A DNA stretch of 64,000 nt from Alentia gelatinosa (Eukaryota > Annelida > Polychaeta > Phyllodocida > Polynoidae). Both the position numbers and the translations under genes were made by a program. Positions 11,772 through 25,500 of the stretch are shown here, piece by piece (within the stretch, counting starts at the first letter, position 1; every line of letters begins with the position of its first letter). Where the stretch lies: positions 78,875,193 to 78,939,192 of the forward strand of contig OX465579.1 of the NCBI GenBank assembly GCA_950022655.1, in the 5' to 3' direction. Under the pieces are notes generated by a model that had not been told where the DNA came from, did not search any database, and worked only from the letters and a program-made list of their open reading frames with translations.

Positions 11772-13544
11772 TTGACATTGACTGCACTTGTTCCTGATAG
11801 ATTGGCCATCAACCCCTGTCTGTGCTGAGCTCCTCACTCTCAGTCGAATAGATTGACGGGCTGACGTAAAAATTTACCTCACTGTCGCCCAAATTATCAT
11901 AGCCCAAGACATCTAAGGAGGATACGTACCAAACGTGGAAACTCACTTCCCATTGGAATTCAGCCATGAAACTTTAACACCAGTTAGGGACACATATAAC
12001 CTACGATCACCTAAAATATGAAGAAAATCAGCAGCTTGGATCTAACGATATTCGCGTTTGAATCTGGTTGTATCAAATGCTGCTCTGGTGGCCAGTGTTC
12101 TGACATTGGGTGGCCATGATAAGAACTAACGTTTTCATTGACAGGTCCTGCCACCTGGTGTATTATAAGGAACCAGGTTCCTCACTACATTGATAACGCC
12201 TTAAACCTTCTCTCTTTCTGTCACACTCAGTGGTCTAGAGGTAGAGTGTCTGCAAGGGAAACCTATGGTTGAGAGTTCAATCCCCTTCCATGCAGAGCGT
12301 TTTTTTTCAAGAGTCATAAAGATTCTTATAGGAAACTTGAAGGTTGAGAGTTCAAATCCCCTTCCATCCAGACTTTTTTATATTTTTTTATGAGAGTCAT
12401 AAAGATTCTTTTAGGAACCAATTTTTCTCTTTCTGAATTATTTCTATTTCCATTTTTGAATCTTACACAGACATACCTACATAAATAGGGGAATCTTCCA
12501 TCCAGAACTATTTATTATTCACCCTTACACATACGAATACCAGTTACTTTACGTTCTGGTACATTCAGTATAGATTGGTTACTGCACCTGTATGCAGTAA
12601 TTATAGTGGGCCCTGTATTTTAGTCAAGACCATCGTTGCAGGTGCCCAAATATTATCATAGCCCTAAGACATCTAAGGACATGACGTACCAAATGCGGAA
12701 ATTCACTTCCCGTTAGAATTCAGCCATGAAACTTTAACACCAGTTAGGGACACATATAACCTACGATCACCTAAAATATGAAGATAATCAGCCGCTTGGA
12801 TCTAACGATATTAGTGTTTGAATCTGGTTGTATCAAATGCTGCTCTGATGGCCGGTGTAGGCCTACTTAAGCAGTCGCTACTTTATGCAGCGACCTTGAC
12901 ATTGACTGCACTTGTTCCTGATAGATTGGCCATCAACCCCTGTCTGTGCTGAGCTCCTCACTCTCAGTCGAATAGATTGACGGGCTGACCGTACGCAGAA
13001 TTTAACTCACTGTCGCCAAAATTATCATAGCCCAAGACATCTAAGGAGGATACGTACCAAACGTGGAAACTCACTTTCCGTTGGAATTCAGCCATGAAAC
13101 TTTAACACCAGTTAGGGACACATATAACCTATGATCAGCTAAAATATGAAGAAAATCAGCAGCTTGATTCTAACGTTATTCGCGTTTGAATCTGGTTGTA
13201 TCAAATGCTGGTCTGGTGGCCAGTGTTCTGACATTGGGTGGCCATGATAAGAACTAACGTTTTCATTGACAGGTCCTGCCACCTGGTGTATTATAAGGAA
13301 CCAGGTTCCTCACTACATTGATAACGCCTTAAACCTTCTCTCTTTTTGTCACACTCAGTGGTCTAGAGGTAGAGTGTCTGCAAGGGAAACCTATGGTTGA
13401 GAGTTCAATCCCCTTCCATGCAGAGCGTTTTTTTTTCAAGAGTCATAAAGATTCTTATAGGAAACTTGAAGGTTGAGAGTTCAAATCCCCTTACATCCAG
13501 ACTTTTTTATATTTTTTTATGAGAGTCATAAAGATTCTTTTAGG

Positions 13545-16500
13545 AACCAATTTTTCTCTTTCTGAATTATTTCTATTTCCATTTTTGAATCTTACACAGA
13601 CATACCTACATAAATAGGGGAATCTTCCATCCAGAACTATTTATTTGTTTACCCTTACACATACGAATACCAGTTACTTTACGTTCTGGTACATTCAGTA
13701 TAGATTGGTTACTGCACCTTTATGCAGTAATTATAGTGGGCCCTGTATTTTAGTCAAGACCATCGTTGCGGGTGCCCAAATATTATCATAGCCCTAAGAC
13801 ATCTAAGGACATGACGTACCAAATGCGGAAATTCACTTCCCGTTAGAATTCAGCCATGAAACTTTAACACCAGTTAGGGACACATATAACCTACGATCAC
13901 CTAAAATATGAAGATAATCAGCCGCTTGGATCTAACGATATTAGTGTTTGAATCTGGTTGTATCAAATGCTGCTCTGGTGGCCGGTGTAGGCCTACTTAA
14001 GCAGTCGCTACTTTATGCAGCGACCTTGACATTGACTGCACTTGTTCCTGATAGATTGGCCATCAACCCCTGTCTGTGCTGAGCTCCTCACTCTCAGTCG
14101 AATAGATTGACGGGCTGACCGTACGAAGAATTTAACTCACTGTCGCCAAAATTATCATAGCCCAAGACATCTAAGGAGGATACGTACCAAACGTGGAAAC
14201 TCACTTTCCGTTGGAATTCAGCCATGAAACTTTATCACCAGTTAGGGACACATATAACCTATGATCAGCTAAAATATGAAGAAAATCAGCAGCTTGGATC
14301 TAACGATATTCGCGTTTGAATCTGGTTGTATCAAATGCTGCTCTGGTGGCCAGTGTTCTGACATTGGGTGGCCATGATAAGAACTAACGTTTTCATTGAC
14401 AGGTCCTGCCACCTGGTGTATTATAAGGAACCAGGTTCCTCACTACATTGATAACGCCTTAAACCTTCTCTCTTTCTGTCACACTCAGTGGTCTAGAGGT
14501 AGAGTGTCTGCAAGGGAAACCTATGGTTGAGAGTTCAATCCCCTTCCATGCAGAGCGTTTTTTTTTCAAGAGTCATAAAGATTCTTATAGGAACTTGAAG
14601 GTTGAGTGTTCAAATCCCCTTCCATCCAGACTTTTTTATATTTTTTTATGAGAGTCATAAAGATTCTTTTAGTAACCAATTTTTCTCTTTCTGAATTATT
14701 TCTATTTCCATTTTTGAATCTTACACAGACATACCTACATAAATAGGGGAATCTTCCATCCAGAACTATTTATTTGTTTACCCTTACACATACGAATACC
14801 AGTTACTTTACGTTCTGGTACATTCAGTATAGATTGGTTACTGCACCTGTATGCAGTAATTATAGTGGGCCTTGTATGTTAGTCAAGACCATCTTTGCGG
14901 GTGCCCAAATATTATCATAGCCCTAAGACATCTAAGGACATGACATACCAAATGCGGAAATTCACTTCCCGTTAGAATTCAGCCATGAAACTTTAACACC
15001 AGTTAGGGACACATATAACCTACGATCACCTAAAATATGAAGATAATCAGCCGCTTGGATCTAACGATATTAGTGTTTAAATCTGGTTGTATCAAATGCT
15101 GCTCTGGTGGCCAGTGTAGGCCTACTTAAGCGGTCGCTACTTTATGCAGCGACCTTGACATTGACTGCACTTGTTCCTGATAGATTGGCCATCAACCCCT
15201 GTCTGTGCTGAGCTCCTCACTCTCAGTCGAATAGATTGACGGGCTGACCGTACGCAGAATTTACCTCACTGTCGCCCAAATTATCATAGCCCAAGACATC
15301 TAAGGAGGATACGTACCAAACGTTGAAATTCACTTCCCGTTGGAATTCAGCCATGAAACTTTAACACCAGTTAGGGACACATATAACCTACGATCACCTA
15401 AAATATGAAGAAAATCAGCAGCTTGGATCTAACGATATTCGCGTTTGAATCTGGTTGTATCAAATGCTGCTCTGGTGGCCAGTGTTCTGACATTGGGTGG
15501 CCATGATAAGAACTAACGTTTTCATTGACAGGTCCTGCCACCTGGTGTATTATAAGGAACCAGGTTCCTCACTACATTGATAACGCCTTAAACCTTCTCT
15601 CTTTCTGTCACACTCAGTGGTCTAGAGGTAGAGTGTCTGCAAGGGAAACCTATGGTTGAGAGTTCAATCCCCTTCCATGCAGAGCGTTTTTTTTCAAGAG
15701 TCATAAAGATTCTTATAGGAAACTTGAAGGTTGAGAGTTCAAATCCCCTTCCATCCAGACTTTTTTATATTTTTTTATGAGAGTCATAAAGATTCTTTTA
15801 GGAACCAATTTTTCTCTTTCTGAATTATTTCTATTTCCATTTTTGAATCTTACACAGACATACCTACATAAATAGGGGAATCTTCCATCCAGAACTATTT
15901 ATTATTCACCCTTACACATACGAATACCAGTTACTTTACGTTCTGGTACATTCAGTATAGATTGGTTACTGCACCTTTATGCAGTAATTATAGTGGGCCC
16001 TGTATTTTAGTCAAGACCATCGTTGCGGGTGCCCAAATATTATCATAGCCCTAAGACATCTAAGGACATGACGTACCAAATGCGGAAATTCACTTCCCGT
16101 TAGAATTCAGCCATGAAACTTTAACACCAGTTAGGGACACATATAACCTACGATCACCTAAAATATGAAGATAATCAGCCGCTTGGATCTAACGATATTA
16201 GTGTTTGGATCTGGTTGTATCAAATGCTGCTCTGGTGGCCGGTGTAGGCCTACTTAAGCAGTCGCTACTTTATGCAGCGACCTTGACATTGACTGCACTT
16301 GTTCCTGATAGATTGGCCATCAACCCCTGTCTGTGCTGAGCTCCTCACTCTCAGTCGAATAGATTGACGGGCTGACCGTACACAGAATTTAACTCACTGT
16401 CGCCAAAATTATCATAGCCCAAGACATCTAAGGAGGATACGTACCAAACGTGGAAACTCACTTTCCGTTGGAATTCAGCCATGAAACTTTAACACCAGTT

Positions 16501-19500
16501 AGGGACACATATAACCTATGATCAGCTAAAATATGAAGAAAATCAGCAGCTTGGATCTAACGATATTCGCGTTTGAATCTGGTTGTATCAAATGCTGCTC
16601 TGGTGGCCAGTGTTCTGACATTGGGTGGCCATGATAAGAACTAACGTTTTCATTGACAGGTCCTGCCACCTGGTGTATTATAAGGAACCAGGTTCCTCAC
16701 TACATTGATAACGCCTTAAACCTTCTCTCTTTCTGTCACACTCAGTGGTCTAGAGGTAGAGTGTCTGCAAGGGAAACCTATGGTTGAGAGTTCAATCCCC
16801 TTCCATGCAGAGCGTTTTTTTTTCAAGAGTCATAAAGATTCTTATAGGAACTTGAAGGTTGAGTGTTCAAATCCCCTTCCATCCAGACTTTTTTATATTT
16901 TTTTATGAGAGTCATAAAGATTCTTTTAGGAACCAATTTTTCTCTTTCTGAATTATTTCTATTTCCATTTTTGAATCTTACACAGACATACCTACATAAA
17001 TAGGGGAATCTTCCATCCAGAACTATTTATTTGTTTACCCTTACAAATACGAATACCAGTTACTTTACGTTCTGGTACATTCAGTATAGATTGGTTACTG
17101 CACCTGTATGCAGTAATTATAGTGGGCCTTGTATGTTAGTCAAGACCATCTTTGCGGGTGCCCAAATATTATCATAGCCCTAAGACATCTAAGGACATGA
17201 CATACCAAATGCGGAAATTCACTTCCCGTTAGAATTCAGCCATGAAACTTTAACACCAGTTAGGGACACATATAACCTACGATCACCTAAAATATGAAGA
17301 TAATCAGCCGCTTGGATCTAACGATATTAGTGTTTAAATCTGGTTGTATCAAATGCTGCTCTGGTGGCCAGTGTAGGCCTACTTAAGCGGTCGCTACTTT
17401 ATGCAGCGACCTTGACATTGACTGCACTTGTTCCTGATAGATTGGCCATCAACCCCTGTCTGTGCTGAGCTCCTCACTCTCAGTCGAATAGATTGATGGG
17501 CTGACCGTACGCAGAATTTACCTCACTGTCGCCCAAATTATCATAGCCCAAGACATCTAAGGAGGATACGTACCAAACGTTGAAATTCACTTCCCGTTGG
17601 AATTCAGCCATGAAACTTTAACACCAGTTAGGGACACATATAACCTACGATCACCTAAAATATGAAGAAAATCAGCAGCTTGGATCTAACGATATTCGCG
17701 TTTGAATCTGGTTGTATCAAATGCTGCTCTGGTGGCCAGTGTTCTGACATTGGGTGGCCATGATAAGAACTAACGTTTTCATTGACAGGTCCTGCCACCT
17801 GGTGTATTATAAGGAACCAGGTTCCTCACTACATTGATAACGCCTTAAACCTTCTCTCTTTCTGTCACACTCAGTGGTCTAGAGGTAGAGTGTCTGCAAG
17901 GGAAACCTATGGTTGAGAGTTCAATCCCCTTCCATGCAGAGCGTTTTTTTTCAAGAGTCATAAAGATTCTTATAGGAAACTTGAAGGTTGAGAGTTCAAA
18001 TCCCCTTCCATCCAGACTTTTTTATATTTTTTTATGAGAGTCATAAAGATTCTTTTAGGAACCAATTTTTCTCTTTCTGAATTATTTCTATTTCCATTTT
18101 TGAATCTTACACAGACATACCTACATAAATAGGGGAATCTTCCATCCAGAACTATTTATTATTCACCCTTACACATACGAATACCAGTTACTTTACGTTC
18201 TGGTACATTCAGTATAGATTGGTTACTGCACCTGTATGCAGTAATTATAGTGGGCCCTGTATTTTAGTCAAGACCATCGTTGCAGGTGCCCAAATATTAT
18301 CATAGCCCTAAGACATCTAAGGACATGACGTACCAAATGCGGAAATTCACTTCCCGTTAGAATTCAGCCATGAAACTTTAACACCAGTTAGGGACACATA
18401 TAACCTACGATCACCTAAAATATGAAGATAATCAGCCGCTTGGATCTAACGATATTAGTGTTTGAATCTGGTTGTATCAAATGCTGCTCTGATGGCCGGT
18501 GTAGGCCTACTTAAGCAGTCGCTACTTTATGCAGCGACCTTGACATTGACTGCACTTGTTCCTGATAGATTGGCCATCAACCCCTGTCTGTGCTGAGCTC
18601 CTCACTCTCAGTCGAATAGATTGACGGGCTGACCGTACGCAGAATTTAACTCACTGTCGCCAAAATTATCATAGCCCAAGACATCTAAGGAGGATACCTA
18701 CCAAACGTGGAAACTCACTTTCCGTTGGAATTCAGCCATGAAACTTTAACACCAGTTAGGGACACATATAACCTATGATCACCTAAAATATGAAGAAAAT
18801 CAGCAGCTTGGATCTAACGATATTCGCGTTTGAATCTGGTTGTATCAAATGCTGCTCTGGTGGCCAGTGTTCTGACATTGGGTGGCCATGATAAGAACTA
18901 ACGTTTTCATTGACAGGTCCTGCCACCTGGTGTATTATAAGGAACCAGGTTCCTCACTACATTGATAACGCCTTAAACCTTCTCTCTTTCTGTCACACTC
19001 AGTGGTCTAGAGGTAGAGTGTCTGCAAGGGAAACCTATGGTTGAGAGTTCAATCCCCTTCCATGCAGAGCGGTTTTTTTTCAAGAGTCATAAAGATTCTT
19101 ATAGGAAACTTGAAGGTTGAGAGTTCAAATCCCCTTACATCCAGACTTTTTTATATTTTTTTATGAGAGTCATAAAGATTCTTTTAGGAACCAATTTTTC
19201 TCTTTCTGAATTATTTCTATTTCCATTTTTGAATCTTACACAGACATACCTACATAAATAGGGGAATCTTCCATCCAGAACTATTTATTTGTTTACCCTT
19301 ACACATACTAATACCAGTTACTTTACGTTCTGGTACATTCAGTATAGATTGGTTACTGCACCTTTATGCAGTAGTTATAGTGGGCCCTGTATTTTAGTCA
19401 AGACCATCGTTGCGGGTGCCCAAATATTATCATAGCCCTAAGACATCTAAGGACATGACGTACCAAATGCGGAAATTCACTTCCCGTTAGAATTCAGCCA

Positions 19501-22500
19501 TGAAACTTTAACACCAGTTAGGGACACATATAACCTACGATCACCTAAAATATGAAGATAATCAGCCGCTTGGATCTAACGATATTAGTGTTTGAATCTG
19601 GTTGTATCAAATGCTGCTCTGATGGCCGGTGTAGGCCTACTTAAGCAGTCGCTACTTTATGCAGCGACCTTGACATTGACTGCACTTGTTCCTGATAGAT
19701 TGGCCATCAACCCCTGTCTGTGCTGAGCTCCTCACTCTCAGTCGAATAGATTGACGGGCTGACCGTACGCAGAATTTAACTCACTGTCGCCAAAATTATC
19801 ATAGCCCAAGACATCTAAGGAGGATACCTACCAAACGTGGAAACTCACTTTCCGTTGGAATTCAGCCATGAAACTTTAGCACCCGTTAGGGACACATATA
19901 ACCTATAATCACCTAAAATATGAAGAAAATCAGCAGCTTGGATCTAACGATATTCGCGTTTGAATCTGGTTGTATCAAATGCTGCTCTGGTGGCCAGTGT
20001 TCTGACATTGGGTGGCCATGATAAGAACTAACGTTTTCATTGACAGGTCCTGCCACCTGGTGTATTATAAGGAACCAGGTTCCTCACTACATTGATAACG
20101 CCTTAAACCTTCTCTCTTTCTGTCACACTCAGTGGTCTAGAGGTAGAGTGTCTGCAAGGGAAACCTATGGTTGAGAGTTCAATCCCCTTCCATGCAGAGC
20201 GTTTTTTTTTCAAGAGTCATAAAGATTCTTATAGGAACTTGAAGGTTGAGTGTTCAAATCCCCTTCCATCCAGACTTTTTTATATTTTTTTATGAGAGTC
20301 ATAAAGATTCTTTTAGGAACCAATTTTTCTCTTTCTGAATTATTTCTATTTCCATTTTTGAATCTTACACAGACATACCTACATAAATAGGGGAATCTTC
20401 CATCCAGAACTATTTATTTGTTTACCCTTACACATACGAATACCAGTTACTTTACGTTCTGGTACATTCAGTATAGATTGGTTACTGCACCTGTATGCAG
20501 TAATTATAGTGGGCCTTGTATGTTAGTCAAGACCATCTTTGCGGGTGCCCAAATATTATCATAGCCCTAAGACATCTAAGGACATGACATACCAAATGCG
20601 GAAATTCACTTCCCGTTAGAATTCAGCCATGAAACTTTAACACCAGTTAGGGACACATATAACCTACGATCACCTAAAATATGAAGATAATCAGCTGCTT
20701 GGATCTAACGATATTAGTGTTTAAATCTGGTTGTATCAAATGCTGCTCTGGTGGCCAGTGTAGGCCTACTTAAGCGGTCGCTACTTTATGCAGCGACCTT
20801 GACATTGACTGCACTTGTTCCTGATAGATTGGCCATCAACCCCTGTCTGTGCTGAGCTCCTCACTCTCAGTCGAATAGATTGACGGGCTGACCGTACGCA
20901 GAATTTACCTCACTGTCGCCCAAATTATCATAGCCCAAGACATCTAAGGAGGATACGTACCAAACGTTGAAATTCACTTCCCGTTGGAATTCAGCCATGA
21001 AACTTTAACACCAGTTAGGGACACATATAACCTACGATCACCTAAAATATGAAGAAAATCAGCAGCTTGGATCTAACGATATTCGCGTTTGAATCTGGTT
21101 GTATCAAATGCTGCTCTGGTGGCCAGTGTTCTGACATTGGGTGGCCATGATAAGAACTAACGTTTTCATTGACAGGTCCTGCCACCTGGTGTATTATAAG
21201 GAACCAGGTTCCTCACTACATTGATAACGCCTTAAACCTTCTCTCTTTCTGTCACACTCAGTGGTCTAGAGGTAGAGTGTCTGCAAGGGAAACCTATGGT
21301 TGAGAGTTCAATCCCCTTCCATGCAGAGCGTTTTTTTTCAAGAGTCATAAAGATTCTTATAGGAAACTTGAAGGTTGAGAGTTCAAATCCCCTTCCATCC
21401 AGACTTTTTTATATTTTTTTATGAGAGTCATAAAGATTCTTTTAGGAACCAATTTTTCTCTTTCTGAATTATTTCTATTTCCATTTTTGAATCTTACACA
21501 GACATACCTACATAAATAGGGGAATCTTCCATCCAGAACTATTTATTATTCACCCTTACACCTACGAATACCAGTTACTTTACGTTCTGGTACATTCAGT
21601 ATAGATTGGTTACTGCACCTGTATGCAGTAATTATAGTGGGCCCTGTATTTTAGTCAAGACCATCGTTGCAGGTGCCCAAATATTATCATAGCCCTAAGA
21701 CATCTAAGGACATGACGTACCAAATGCGGAAATTCACTTCCCGTTAGAATTCAGCCATGAAACTTTAACACCAGTTAGGGACACATATAACCTACGATCA
21801 CCTAAAATATGAAGATAATCAGCCGCTTGGATCTAACGATATTAGTGTTTGAATCTGGTTGTATCAAATGCTGCTCTGATGGCCGGTGTAGGCCTACTTA
21901 AGCAGTCGCTACTTTATGCAGCGACCTTGACATTGACTGCACTTGTTCCTGATAGATTGGCCATCAACCCCTGTCTGTGCTGAGCTCCTCACTCTCAGTC
22001 GAATAGATTGACGGGCTGACCGTACGCAGAATTTACCTCACTGTCGCCCAAATTATCATAGCCCAAGACATCTAAGGAGGATACGTACCAAACGTGGAAA
22101 CTCCCTTTCCGTTGGAATTCAGCCATGAAACTTTAACACCAGTTAGGGACACATATAACCTATGATCACCTAAAATATGAAGAAAATCAGCAGATTGGAT
22201 CTAACGATATTCGCGTTTGAATCTGGTTGTATCAAATGCTGCTCTGGTGGCCAGTGTTCTGACATTGGGTGGCCATGATAAGAACTAACGTTTTCATTGA
22301 CAGGTCCTGCCACCTGGTGTATTATAAGGAACCAGGTTCCTCACTACATTGATAACGCCTTAAACCTTCTCTCTTTCTGTCAGACTCAGTGGTCTAGAGG
22401 TAGAGTGTCTGCAAGGGAAACCTATGGTTGAGAGTTCAATCCCCTTCCATGCAGAGCGTTTTTTTTTCAAGAGTCATAAAGATTCTTATAGGAAACTTGA

Positions 22501-25500
22501 AGGTTGAGTGTTCAAATCCCCTTCCATCCAGACTTTTTTATATTTTTTTATGAGAGTCATAAAGATTCTTTTAGGAACCAATTTTTCTCTTTCTGAATTA
22601 TTTCTATTTCCATTTTTGAATCTTACACAGACATACCTACATAAATAGGGGAATCTTCCATCCAGAACTATTTATTATTCACCCTTACACATACGAATAC
22701 CAGTTACTTTACGTTCTGGTACATTCAGTATAGATTGGTTACTGCACCTGTATGCAGTAATTATAGTGGGCCTTGTATGTTAGTCAAGACCATCGTTGCG
22801 GGTGCCCAAATATTATCATAGCCCTAAGACATCTAAGGACATGACATACCAAATGCGGAAATTCACTTCCCGTTAGAATTCAGCCATGAAACTTTAACAC
22901 CAGTTAGGGACACATATAACCTACGATCACCTAAAATATGAAGATAATCAGCCGCTTGGATCTAACGATATTAGTGTTTGAATCTGGTTGTATCAAATGC
23001 TGCTCTGGTGGCCGGTGTAGGCCTACTTTAGCGGTCGCTGCTTCATGCAGCGACCTTGACATTGACTGCACTTGTTCCTGATAGATTGGCCATCAACCCC
23101 TGTCTGTGCTGAGCTCCTCACTCTCAGTCGAATAGATTGACGGGCTGACCGTACGCAGAATTTAACTCACTGTCGCCAAAATTATCATAGCCCAAGACAT
23201 CTAAGGAGGATACCTACCAAACGTGGAAACTCACTTTCCGTTGGAATTCAGCCATGAAACTTTAACACCAGTTAGGGACACATATAACCTATGATCACCT
23301 AAAATATGAAGAAAATCAGCAGCTTGGATCTAACGATATTCGCGTTTGAATCTGGTTGTATCAAATGCTGCTCTGGTGGCCAGTGTTCTGACATTGGGTG
23401 GCCATGATAAGAACTAACGTTTTCATTGACAGGTCCTGCCACCTGGTGTATTATAAGGAACCAGGTTCCTAACTACATTGATAACGCCTTAAACCTTCTC
23501 TCTTTCTGTCAGTCTCAGTGGTCTAGAGGTAGAGTGTCTGCAAGGGAAACCTATGGTTGAGAGTTCAATCCCCTTCCATGCAGAGCGGTTTTTTTTCAAG
23601 AGTCATAAAGATTCTTATAGGAAACTTGAAGGTTGAGAGTTCAAATCCCCCTCCATCCAGACTTTTTTATATTTTTTTATGAGAATCATAAAGATTCTTT
23701 TAGGAACTAATTTTTCTCTTTCTGAATTATTTCTATTTCCATTTTTGAATCTTACACAGACATACCTACATAAATAGGGGAATCTTCCATCCAGAACTAT
23801 TTATTTACTTACCCTTACACATACGAATACCAGTTACTTTACGTTCTGGTACATTCAGTATAGATTGGTTACTGCACCTTTATGCAGTAGTTATAGTGGG
23901 CCCTGTATTTTAGTCAAGACCATCGTTGCGGGTGCCCAAATATTATCATAGCCCTAAGACATCTAAGGACATGACATACCAAATGCGGAAATTCACTTCC
24001 CGTTAGAATTCAGCCATGAAACTTTAACACTAGTTAGGGACACATATAACCTACGATCACCTAAAATATGAAGATAATCAGCCGCTTGGATCTAACGATA
24101 TTAGTGTTTGAATCTGGTTGTATCAAATGCTGCTCTGGTGGCCGGTGTAGGCCTACTTAAGCAGTCGCTACTTTATGCAGCGACCTTGACATTGACTGCA
24201 CTTGTTCCTGATAGATTGGCCATCAACCCCTGTCTGTGCTGAGCTCCTCACTCTCAGTCGAATAGATTGACGGGCTGACCGTACACAGAATTTAACTGAC
24301 TGTCGCCAAAATTATCATAGCCCAAGACATCTAAGGAGGATACCTACCAAACGTGGAAACTCACTTTCCGTTGGAATTCAGCCATGGAACTTTAACACCA
24401 GTTAGGGACACATATAACCTATGATCACCTAAAATATGAAGAAAATCAGCAGCTTGGATCTAACGATATTCGCGTTTGAATCTGGTTGTATCAAATGCTG
24501 CTCTGGTGGCCAGTGTTCTGACATTGGGTGGCCATGATAAGAACTAACGTTTTCATTGACAGGTCCTGCCACCTGGTGTATTATAAGGAACCAGGTTCCT
24601 CACTACATTGATAACGCCTTAAACCTTCTCTCTTTCTGTCACACTCAGTGGTCTAGAGGTAGAGTGTCTGCAAGGGAAACCTATGGTTGAGAGTTCAATC
24701 CCCTTCCATGCAGAGCGTTTTTTTTTCAAGAGTCATAAAGATTTTTATAGGAAACTTGAAGGTTGAGTGTTCAAATCCCCTTCCATCCAGACATTTTTAT
24801 ATTTTTTTATGAGAGTCATAAAGATTCTTTTAGGAACCAATTTTTCTCTTTCTGAATTATTTCTATTTCCATTTTTGAATCTTACACAGACATACCTACA
24901 TAAATAGGGGAATCTTCCATCCAGAACTATTTATTATTCACCCTTACACATACGAATACCAGTTACTTTACGTTCTGGTACATTCAGTATAGATTGGTTA
25001 CTGCACCTGTATGCAGTAATTATAGTGGGCCTTGTATGTTAGTCAAGACCATCGTTGCGGGTGCCCAAATATTATCATAGCCCTAAGACATCTAAGGACA
25101 TGACGTACCAAATGCGGAAATTCACTTCCCGTTAGAATTCAGCCATGAAACTTTAACACTAGTTAGGGACACATATAACCTACGATCACCTAAAATATGA
25201 AGATAATCAGCCGCTTGGATCTAACGATATTAGTGTTTGAATCTGGTTGTATCAAATGCTGCTCTGGTGGCCAGTGTAGGCCTACTTAAGCAGTCGCTAC
25301 TTTATGCAGCGACCTAGACATTGACTGCACTTGTTCCTGATAGATTGGCCATCAACCCCTGTCTGTGCTGAGCTCCTCACTCTCAGTCGAATAGATTGAC
25401 GGGCTGACCGTACACAGAATTTAACTGACTGTCGCCAAAATTATCATAGCCCAAGACATCTAAGGAGGATACCTACCAAACGTGGAAACTCACTTTCCGT

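Larger units (their letters stand above)
3..13544. repeat. Higher-order repeat copy A (12 monomers, contracted)
   Basis: Monomers 1-4 correspond to monomers 13-16 at a distance of 13,542 bp. Monomers 7-12 correspond to monomers 22-27 at 16,928 bp. The jump of 3,386 bp equals three monomers, so copy A lacks three units present in copy B. Shared private variants support the pairing: TTTATCACCAG in 1 and 13, TTACAAATAC in 4 and 16, GAACTAATTTTTC plus TATTTACTTAC in 7 and 22, GACCTAGACATTG in 8-9 and 23-24, and CTTGATTCTAACGTTATTC in 12 and 27. Confidence 0.88.
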